Shown here in pieces: positions 33,137-42,400 of a DNA stretch of 64,000 nucleotides (positions within the stretch are counted from its first letter, which is position 1; the number at the start of each line of letters is the position of its first letter). This DNA is from Brachypodium distachyon (Eukaryota > Streptophyta > Magnoliopsida > Poales > Poaceae). The stretch lies in assembly GCF_000005505.3 (NCBI RefSeq), contig NC_016131.3, positions 27,457,001 to 27,521,000 on the forward strand, in the 5' to 3' direction. Below the pieces are notes generated by a model. It was not told where the DNA came from, did not search any database, and saw nothing but the letters and a program-made list of their open reading frames with translations. The position numbers were made by a program, and so were the translations under genes.

Positions 33137-35799
33137 ATGAGGGCACCGGCACGAGGTAATCTCCCGGCACCCTAGCCTGTGCCTTCCTCTTCATCTTCTG
33201 CATATACTCGTTTCAATCTCACCGGCGAGGATGTTTCGCTTCACGCAGGAGGACGCGGCGGGAGGGGTTTCGGCGGGAGAAGCGATGGCGGCGGCCGCGG
33301 GGGGAGGGGGTTCGGCGGGAGAAGCGACGGCGGCGGCCGCGGGGGTAGGGGCCGGGGAGGCAGAACGCCGAGGGGCGGCCGTGGGGGAAGAGGAGGACCG
33401 GGCATGAAGGGCGGGAGCAAGGTGGTCGTGGTGCCGCACAAGCACGACGGCGTCTTCATCGCCAAGGCCAAGGAGGACGCGCTCTGCACCAAGAACATGG
33501 TCCCCGGAGAGTCCGTCTACGGCGAGAAGCGCGTCTCCGTCCAGGTCCGTACATACTGCTCTTGCTTCACTCTTATATGCTCCATGTGGTGCCCATTTAT
33601 GTGCTACTCGGGGACTGAGTCTGATGCGAATAGGTTAAATCAGCTTAGCTACCGTGGAATTGTTTGTCCATAGCATATCATCCAATAAGGTTTACTTCTG
33701 TTGTTAGATTTGCTGCTGTGTTGTGTTCATTGTACATGTCGAAGTATGTTCATTTCTGCTCTCGTATTACAGAATGAGGACGGGACCAAGGTTGAGTACA
33801 GGGTGTGGAACCCCTTCAGATCAAAGCTGGCTGCTGCGGTGCTTGGCGGTGTTGACAACATCTGGATTGTAAGTTTGTTGTGCATTCTCTTTGTATTTTT
33901 GTGTTCGAAACCTTGCTGTGTAAATTAGCCATTATGTTATTTGTAGCTGACACTGACCTTGTTTTTCTTATTTCAGGCTCCTGGTACTCGTGTGCTGTAT
34001 CTTGGTGCTGCCTCAGGAACAACAGTGTCTCATGTTTCTGATATTGTTGGACCGGTGAGATATCATAGACACTAATCAATGGTCATTAGTTTCCATTTGT
34101 GTGAGTTATCTTACTGAAGTCTTGTACCTTGCAGACTGGGTTGGTTTATGCAGTGGAGTTCTCGCACCGGAGTGGCAGGGATCTCGTTAATATGGCCAAG
34201 AAGAGGACCAATGTCATTCCCATCATTGAGGATGCTAGGCACCCTGCAAAGTACAGGATGTTGGTCGGCATGGTTGATGTTATCTTCTCAGATGTTGCGC
34301 AGCCTGACCAGGTATACTTATCATGGAAACTGTATCATCGAAGCTGTCCGTAATAATTACTTGCTTATGGTGGACCTGTTGTGGTATATAATATTCAGTT
34401 TTATGGTTTAATCATGTTGTGGTTATTTTGTGGCCTAGCAAACGATGAGCTTACTCGGATTCCCCTTCAGGACATCAAAATGGATGATGCAAAATCGAGT
34501 CTCTGATGCATTTATGCCTGTTACTAATTCATTTACTATTTGTCTTTCTCCATTTGTTCATCTTAGTTTGGCCATAGTTATACATCAGTTGACCCCATTG
34601 TAATGGTTTGCAGCAGTTTGCCTTGTCTCTGGATGTATATAATTTTAGCCGAGCAGCTCTTTGCTCTGTTTTTATTTTATTTTGGTTCACTGTTATGGTT
34701 TGTCAGATTGCATTTCTTCCCTGTTTCTCTGTGGCTGCATTGGAGCTTAACTGATGATGAACTAACTCGGATTCCCCTTCAGGACATCATAATGTATGAT
34801 GCAAAATCGAGTCTCTGATGCTCTTATGCCCAAAAATGCCATTTGTTTTGCCTATTTTTTTTGGTCTCAATACGTTCAATTTTCTTGAATTTCACTGTAC
34901 TAGAATTCCTTAATTAGCAGTTGATTTCCATTTTGATGGCTTGCAGTTATTTGCTTGTTTATCTCCTGTGTATAATATAACCTTCAATTTGGAAGGTTGA
35001 TTTGTGCACTGTTGTTTTTTCTTTTGATTTTGTCTGGTGTTTTAACCTTGTTGGTGTAAATCTGTTCCTTATCTTTTGGTTTAATATTGTGTGTGGCATG
35101 CACAGCATCTGTACACACTCAGAATTATGTTATCTCCTATTGTGAGTCATCCGAGTCTGTAACTCAGTTTGCTTTCTTTTTTGTGGCATTGTCATCATTC
35201 CAGTGTTTTGTATCAATGTTCGAAGTTGTGTGGTGGGCTACATTTTCATCTGTTCAATGAATCCCTTATTTTTGTCCTTTATTTGCAAAAATGTTCTGTA
35301 CTGGTTCATTCTTTTGTTTTTAGTATTCACATTTCAGCTTGAACAACAAACATGCCTTCGCTGCATGCGTTTGGTACTTTGGTATTTACTAAGATGGCCA
35401 GTCTGAATATTCGTAGAATGTTAATCATTTTTAAACCATATATCACACTATCCCATGTCCTGCAGGCTAGGATCTTAGCCCTTAATGCTTCATACTTCTT
35501 GAAGAATGGTGGTCACTTTGTCATTTCAATCAAGGTAATTGCTAATTCCATATCTAAAAACTACTGCACGGCATTATGGGCAATTCCAAGTTGGTATTGA
35601 TTTGACATTCCATTTCTCTGGTCAGGCGAACTGTATTGACTCCACCATGCCTGCTGAGGCCGTGTTCGCCAGTGAAGTGGAGAAGCTGAAGGCCGATCAG
35701 TTCAAGCCCTCGGAGCAGGTGACCCTGGAGCCCTTCGAGCGTGACCATGCCTGCGTCGTGGGTGGTTACAGGATGCCCAAGAAACAAAAGCCGACCTAA
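33137..35799 (+). CDS. FIB: Fibrillarin, rRNA 2'-O-methyltransferase of box C/D snoRNPs (7 exons, 302 aa)
   Basis: Catalytic subunit of box C/D snoRNPs in the nucleolus; transfers methyl groups from S-adenosylmethionine to rRNA positions chosen by guide RNAs. Exons: 33137-33155, 33249-33544, 33773-33868, 33977-34054, 34135-34311, 35466-35534, 35626-35799, all GT-AG and in frame. Residues about 7-65 form the Gly/Arg-rich domain ([14 protein letters not shown] repeats). The conserved domain follows: [28 protein letters not shown], the SAM-binding [28 protein letters not shown], then [13 protein letters not shown], and a basic end (MPKKQKPT). 302 residues is normal for plants. The 19 bp first exon (MRAPAR) is supported by frame continuity and by the position of TATA and telo-box. 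Intron 5 is the longest and carries two U60-type snoRNAs. Its promoter is that of a ribosome-biogenesis gene. Confidence 0.96.
33249..33360 (+). repeat. In-frame minisatellite in the fibrillarin GAR domain
   Basis: A unit of about 48 bp beginning near GGTTTCGGCGGGAGAAGCGA is repeated twice with few changes and a third partial unit follows. Each full unit encodes [18 protein letters not shown] sequence. Such slippage-prone repeats vary in number between alleles. Confidence 0.75.
34438..34509 (+). ncRNA. snoR U60: Box C/D snoRNA U60, copy 1, in fibrillarin intron 5
   Basis: Box C variant ACGATGA (34442-34448), a 13 nt guide TCGGATTCCCCTT (34455-34467), internal GGATGATG as C', and box D CTGA (34503-34506). 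The guide is complementary to AAGGGGAATCCGA of 25S rRNA, the target of U60 (SNORD60 in human). The terminal stem is weak (GCA/TGC), and box C differs from RTGATGA, so this copy may be less efficient than copy 2. Confidence 0.82.
34743..34823 (+). ncRNA. snoR U60: Box C/D snoRNA U60, copy 2, in fibrillarin intron 5
   Basis: Box C ATGATGA (34754-34760), guide TCGGATTCCCCTT (34767-34779), C'-like TATGATG, box D CTGA (34815-34818), closed by a GAGC (34743-34746) / GCTC (34820-34823) stem. The 5th base upstream of the D' region pairs with a G in AAGGGG of 25S rRNA, consistent with the known U60 methylation site. Arabidopsis fibrillarin genes are known to host U60 in their fifth intron; the same position is used here. 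This is the better-preserved copy. Confidence 0.9.
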
Positions 35800-36429
35800 G
35801 TAGAAGAAATGTTGTGATCTACGATAGTATTCTGGTTTATTGGTAGTATTGTCCGTGTTATGGGGATTATCAAAAAATGCTGGTTCTACATGCAGTTACT
35901 TGGTTATGTTAATCTGCATTTGAACAGTAAGTTGAATGATGTTGCCATGTCTTGCTTGGAAATGTTTACTTTTGGCAGTAGTATTATCCATCACACCGCT
36001 ACCTTTTGTCCTTAACATGCCTTTGAGAACGAATGTTGAGATCAGGTCATGCGCTTGAACCTGTCTGTATGCCCGATATGATTGCAGCCAGCGTCGATTT
36101 GCTATCTTCCATTCTCCTTTTACTAGTAAATATTAATTCCAAGCAACGTCTATAAATTGCTATTGTTGTGAAAAATCAAATCTCACTGGGATTTCAGTTA
36201 ATAACAATAGTAATTTAAGTATCAGACCCTTTGACTGTAGCACTTGTTTTTTTTAAGACCGAGTTGTTTACTTTTTTTTAACAGGACATGATGTCAACCA
36301 AGAGCCCATGAGTCGCCTCTGGCCCATAATATCGTAGTGGGCTTAACGTACCAAGAGTCCAAGACCAAGAGCTATACAGAGGCCAGAGAGAGTGGCAAAT
36401 CGTTTTGTACCGCAAGTCCGCAACGCACT
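35800..36429. other. Spacer: fibrillarin 3' flank and thioredoxin promoter
   Basis: Gene-free, about 630 bp. A GGCCCA core (reverse of TGGGCC) lies at 36321-36326, upstream of the thioredoxin ATG. No clear TATA box. Confidence 0.45.
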
Positions 36430-38508
36430 ATGGCTCGCCGACTTTGCCGTCTACCTCGCCTCTTCCCCTTCGTCACCGCCCCCAAGCGCCAGCACCCTCT
36501 CCCCGTCGCCATAAACCCTAGCCCCGCCGCGCCCCGCCCTTCCTTCTCCTCCCCGACGACGAGGCTGCCACCTCTGTTTCCCGCCCTCTGCCGCCCCTTC
36601 TCCTCCTCTGCAGGTACGTTCGCACGCCTCCCTTCCCCCGATTTCTCCCCGCCGCGTGGTTCCTGAACCCGACCGTTTCTCCGTTCTCGCAGGCGAATCA
36701 AGCATGGTGGTCGTCGGCTCGGCGGACTCCTTCGCCAGCATCCACTCCAAGGTGCAAGGTGCGACGCCGACCCCCCTCCCTTCTCGCTCGTTCAAGCTTC
36801 GCTGATTGGTTCTCAGACACGTTTGGTAGTAGGGTGTGTGTTCGTTCGTTCCTTCTTTTTTTTGTTCACGTGGTCGCTCTCGCTTTCGCAGATGAGAAGC
36901 TCCCGGCCGTGTTCTACTACACGGCGGTCTGGTGCGGCCCTTGTAAGTGCCAGTCTCGTGCCATGCCTTGGGATTTTAGTGCCCAGAGTGCTACAACTCC
37001 GTTGTTTTCGCGTTTGCAGGTAGGGCGATGGCACCTGTGATTGCCAAGCTGAGCAACCAGTACCCCAAGATCCCTGTGTACAAAGTCGACATCGACATGG
37101 TAAGTGTCCGGATTTAAATTTTGCTGGGATGGTGATCTGCTAACAAATTCCCTTCAATTATGCACTGTTTAGATTGATTGGTGGATTTGCTCCAGTGCGT
37201 TTGTCCTTAGTCGTAACCTTCTGTTTACCAAAGATCATCGTATTATGTTCCTTGTGTTAATTAGACGATTTGTTCAGGTACAACAGTGTGAAATTGTGCT
37301 ACGACCAGTAATTGTTTCTTGTTGCTAGGCTGCTAAACCATGCCAGTTAAAATAAATTTTGAAGCTGTGCTTGCTTGGGTTGAATCCACATGGTTTGTCA
37401 GCTTTCTAGCATTACAAAGATTCAAGTTTGTGTAGCATTACAAAGATTCAAGTTTGTGATCACACATTTATCATGATTGTTGTGGAAGTTGCTTTGGAAC
37501 TTGTCTGCTCTTAGTTCTATGAATTTCTAGGTCATCGTTTACCCCAGGTAACATGGATATTGCGGATATAAGGCCCTTGTAGTCTCACTAGGGCAAAATT
37601 AGCTTGTATAGAACATTCCACACTGAAGTATTGCTTGTTTCCATGGATGGAGGCACTCATTTGTTTGGAGTAGGCCATCTTGACTTACGAGTTGCTGTGT
37701 AGCTGCATTGGACTTTCAGTAGAAAATATCCAAAACTCAAGATTATATGTAAAGGGACACATGCTTCGCGGTGGTTTTGATCACTCTGTTAACTGAAATA
37801 TCCTACTGAGGAAATGCCAAGACAACTGTTAGCACAGGCAATATGAAATGCGTTTCAAACAGTATAACTGCTCTCTCACTCGCCTTTTCTTCTTGTTTTG
37901 GTATTGCAGGACGGATTTGGAAATAAGCTAAGTGATCTAAAAATATTCTCTGTGGTAAGTTGCATATCTTAAACTGTAGTTCATGACATTTTATTCTCAC
38001 TCTTATGATACACTCCCTCCGTCCGGTGTCAAGTGACGCAACTTTGTCTAGATACGCATGTATCTAAACGCATTTTAGTGTGTAGGTACATGCGTATCTA
38101 GACAAAGTTGCGACACTTAATACTGGACGGAGGGAGTACTAAATAGTAGGGCCAATTCCATTCGATTTCACAGTAAATGATGCATTTGGATATGTTTTCG
38201 TGGCTAGAGATCAGATCATATACTATGTTTCAATCATGGTATGCTTCCATGTGTGTTTGTTCGTTTCATTTGAAAGGCAGCCATGGTTATAGTAGCATCG
38301 TTTGACCAGCATGCTTGTGTAGTTGTGTTTTTATAAAAACATGGTTTTTTGCCAACCTTTAACCTTAGTTAGTATTGCAAGTATTTGACTCATACTGGAT
38401 CTTGCACAGCCAACATTCCATTTCTATCACAAAGGTGAGAAGACAAGTGAAGTAGTTGGTGCTGATGTGAAAAAACTTGAAGTTGCCATGGAAAGTCTTC
38501 ACAAGTAA
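36430..38508 (+). CDS. TRXO: Thioredoxin o-type, mitochondrial (6 exons, 174 aa)
   Basis: Disulfide reductase acting on mitochondrial target proteins, reduced by NADPH-thioredoxin reductase. Exons: 36430-36613, 36693-36758, 36892-36942, 37020-37099, 37910-37954, 38410-38508. All junctions are GT-AG and in frame, giving 174 residues. Residues 1 to about 62 are Arg/Pro/Ser-rich without acidic residues (MARRLCRLPRLFPF...), a mitochondrial targeting peptide. The thioredoxin fold follows, with YYTAVWCGPCRAMAPVI holding the WCGPC active site, which is split between exons 3 and 4. Later come VYKVDIDMD, the cis-proline in SVPTFHFY, and the end VAMESLHK. The active site and presequence point to the o class and away from chloroplast m, f, x or y types. 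Intron 5 carries a Stowaway MITE. I recall the rice o-type gene lying next to HMA9 on chromosome 6, unverified. Confidence 0.93.
38012..38136. mobile_element. Stowaway MITE in thioredoxin intron 5
   Basis: CACTCCCTCCGTCCGGTGTC ... ACTGGACGGAGGGAG with TA at 38010-38011 and 38137-38138. The arms ACTTTGTCTAGATACGCATG and its complement extend the pairing to nearly full length, so the transcript would fold into a long hairpin. Confidence 0.88.
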
Positions 38509-39401
38509 GATACTGCGTTGTTAATTGTTATCATCTATTCTTCTCCCCCTGGTTTTTATTACACGTACAGTACACTGTCGTTTGAATTATCTTTTCTGCA
38601 TTGAAGTAGCTGAAAACAAAGCAAACATGTCCAAGATAATTAAAACCATGTTAAACTGCAAACAAAACCTGGGTTGTCACTTGTCAGTTAGCTGCATGAT
38701 AACACATGGGACGGGTCCATTGTAAAATGTAAACATATGCATCAACATATGGGGTAACTTTTTTAAAACTTAATATGTGCCAGCACTTACATATTTAGAT
38801 ATTGCAATGTTGTGGACAAATTACACTTGCATTGCAGTTCTCTTGACATTATACAATGTACTTGTACAGGCAACAGTAGAAGTTATATATAAGAAGTTGA
38901 TCTGGTGGGGGAACAGGTTACAGTTCTTCGCGTGAAGTCAAGACTTTGTAATGCTTCTGATAATATCGACGTATTTGACATGGAAACTTCTGTTTTGCGA
39001 CCTTGTTCAGATATTTCTTTGTACTGTAGCTGAAGAACATCGTCATCTGAATTTGTGCTCTTTTGAGCAGAGGTTTTGTACACTGTCTGCAGGTTATTTT
39101 AGCTGGATCTACGGAAATGTGTCTATTCTGGGGTTACACCCACTATGTTGGTTGAACTCGACTTGCACGAATTGTGGTAATTGTCCCGACTGTATGTCCC
39201 TGTGGTTAAGCACAAAAGATAGGACATAAACTAAGTACCAAACCTCGCTCTAATTCTCTTAATTGTTGCACAAATAAGGGGATTGCCAGCCCACTTTGGC
39301 CTAGAAAAGCTCCGCCATGGCCTGCACCCTCATCGGTCCGTCCTGTAAAACCAGCACGAAGGGGTTTGCCTCGTTATAGTGGCTGGAGCTCGGGAATAGA
39401 G
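38509..39401. other. Thioredoxin 3' flank and spacer to the BLE2-like gene
   Basis: About 890 bp without a supportable gene. It likely contains the thioredoxin 3' UTR and the BLE2-like promoter. No TATA box or element was recognised. Confidence 0.4.
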
Positions 39402-42400
39402 ATGATGAAGGCTCAAAAATGGACGAGCGTCTTTGTCCGCTTCGTAGCTTTGCTAGAGAGGTTGGGCAACGCCCTCGGCACCCTTGCATTCATCTGGGCA
39501 ACCGTTGTTGTGCTCGGCGGGTTCTCAGAGCACCTTGGCGATGATTTCTGGGTCGCCACTGCCATAGTCTTCCTGGAATCTTTCAGGTACCCTTCCATTT
39601 TTCTGGAAATCTTTACTCGTTTCCGTCCGTGGCAACGGGTTCTCTTTTTTTTTTTTCTGAACACTGTTAGAGCATTTTGAATGGGCTACCCAAACGCACC
39701 CGATGTCCATTTTGTTCGAAATGGACATGTTGTCCAGAAAAACAACCCAATGAACTATCCTAAACGGACATTTTGTCGGACCAATTTTCAAACCTCTCTC
39801 AAATTTGAGGCAAGCGAGAGTGTCTGATATCCTGGCTTTGTCCGGCATTGGCCTCATTTTTTCCCACGCTCACTTCTCCGTGTGAAACCGAATCCCCCGG
39901 CACCTCCTTCCCAACTCGCAGTCAATCGAGAACGAGCAGCTAGCTCAGTGGTTGGCTGGCAGTACCTAGTTACAACCCGTCCCGTGTTCAATTCCTAGAG
40001 GGAACGAATATTTGGACGTCTCATAGGGCTTTGTCCCCAAATAAATTTCGCAGGTGCATCAGTCTTACCTCCGCGAGCCACATGAGAAGACGACGTGCCC
40101 GCCGTTCCCGAAGTTCTCGACATCGGAAGTCAGCATCTTCAACAAAACCCCTAAAACAAGGCCCCTAAACAGCCTTCAGAGACTCCCTCAAATTTTAGGT
40201 AAAAAAAAACAAAGATCTTCAGCAGTGCCCCTGTCCCACAGCCGCTATATGTTTTCTTTTTCTTTTTTCCTTTCTTCTCAGACTCTTCCCCACGAGCTCG
40301 CAGAGCAGCGGCCTAATCGGCGATGCCACTGGTGGCGGCAGTGGCGGGGGGCACGATCGCGGGACGGCGGGGACAACACGGTGCCCTTCTTCCCCGCACG
40401 CAGAGACCGACAGGCGCGGCCGTGGGCGGCGGAGGCGACGGTGCAGTGCAGGGCGGCAGCGGCGTCCAGGAGCAGAGCGCGGAGGCAGATCGAAGGCCGG
40501 CGGCGGGGATGCAGCGGCGGCCAGGGCGAGCGCGACGGCGCAGTGCAGGGCGGCGGCGGGCAAGGCTCGGGCGAGCGGCGGCGCTACGGAGCTTGAGGCG
40601 CGACGGCGCGGTGCAGGACGGCGGCGGCCGGGAGCAGCGCGCAGACCGGCGACTTCAACCGACGGCACAGGCGGTCAGAGAGAAAGAAGACGGGCGGAAG
40701 GAGGAGAAAGAATGCAAAAGTGGAATAGGAGCCTCCAGGAACGGGGGCTAGATGGCTTCATCTAAGGGGCCTCCCTAATTTAGGAACCCAAGTGTTGAAG
40801 AGATTTTTTTTTGGGCTCTAGTTCCTAAAACGAGAGGTACCCCGTTTAGCGTCCTGCCGAAGATGGTTAACCGGTGTGTGAGTTGTGGTGTGCGTGCGTG
40901 TGTTAGCCTCTGAACCGATTGCACAGCTTGTATCGCAGTTGAGGCTAAAAAAAAAGTCGCAGTGCATCCCCATGTCTAGCAGCCATGGACGGCAAGGGGA
41001 GGCCGACTCCTGCCACCACCCGTCTCCTCCTCGCGCCCCAGGCGCCATGGACGGCGGGCGCCGAGGCTGCCCCGCGGCCTCCCTTCGCCTCCCCGCGCCC
41101 TAGCCGCCATGGACGGCGCGCCTCTGCTGCTGTCCACGCGGGTGCCGCGAGGAGTTTGAAGAAGGACCCCCGCCGGCGCCGTCCGAGCCCTTGCCGCCAC
41201 CGTGGTAGGAGATGACCTTGCTGCTGAGGAGGCGCCGTCCGAGCCCGAGCCCCTGCCGCCGCCGCCGGATTGCTAGAGTACCATTTTATTGATAAAGCAA
41301 TCCATCTATGGAGCTCCAATTCTTTCTTCTTCAGGTTTAGCTTCTACTAGGGAATCTCCCCTTCTTTACTAATCTGCTTGCTGCTACTAATCAGTACTTA
41401 AATTTGTTCGCTGCACTGCCTTCAGGTTTAGCTTCTACTATATCCATTTTGTTTTGCTTTCGTTCCTCCTAATGGTGAGAAATTTGACTGAAATTTCTTA
41501 GTCATATGTTCTTAGTCCATATGATATATATAATGGATGCTGTAGTTTTTGGCTTAATTAAGTTACACATTTTCAAATAGTGCAAGTTTAAGCTTCAGTT
41601 CGGAGAAAGAGATTTAGTTCAGAAAACTGAAGTTCAGTTAACTAGCAAAGCAGGCTAGTTTTCAGTTCAGAAAACTTCTTTCTGGAGCATCCCGGCCACT
41701 GCTTGCCTCGCTTAGGGCCTCTCAACGCACAGCTTGACGGATCCACCACCTCGACCTTGCCGTCGCATGCCATTCTTGACGCTTGCCGGCTTCTACACCG
41801 CGCTGAGCTCCACCGCCCACAAGGTCCATCTTTGTCCTCAACAAGGTTTCTAGGTAAAATTAAATCTCAAATTCGGTACCAAGACATGTAATTCGTTTGT
41901 ATGTTTTTTAAAATTCAAACAAAGTATGCATGTGTGCAAATAACAGAAAATGCAAAAAATGTCAATCTCGGACATGTAGATGTCCGTTTGGTGTACAGCA
42001 TTGGGTGATGGGGGCGGACACCGGGTGGACACATGTCCAGTAGCTCCCCAGACGTACGAAAAATGGGCATTTCCGGACAAAATTTGGGGTAGCCCATTGG
42101 ATATGCTCTTAGTTCGTACTGTGACCTTTGAACCTCAGTTAACAGTTGAGAAACTTAAAGTTACCCACGGCTAGATTCGTCTGTGCTGCATGCTTGCTTT
42201 CCCAATTTTTCTTGAGGAATATTTCTTTAGAGTAAACAAATTGACTAAAACAACCATTTTTGGGGGCATGGGATGGAAAAACCCACAGCTTTGTTTTTTA
42301 TTGCACAGAACCACCACTTTTGAGTAAAACTTTTCCCGCAGCTCATTAGGTGCAAGGCGGCCCCATCGGTCAGTTCGTTTCCGCCGTGACGGTCGTCGTC

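Noticed and set aside
39941..39995. A genuine tRNA gene
   Set aside because: A and B boxes are present, but no acceptor stem or anticodon arm closes around them; a SINE-like unit explains the sequence better.
40054..40751. ORFs of 142-180 codons inside the Harbinger-type element
   Set aside because: GC-rich Ala/Arg/Gly translations on both strands, no conserved domain, inside a transposable element.
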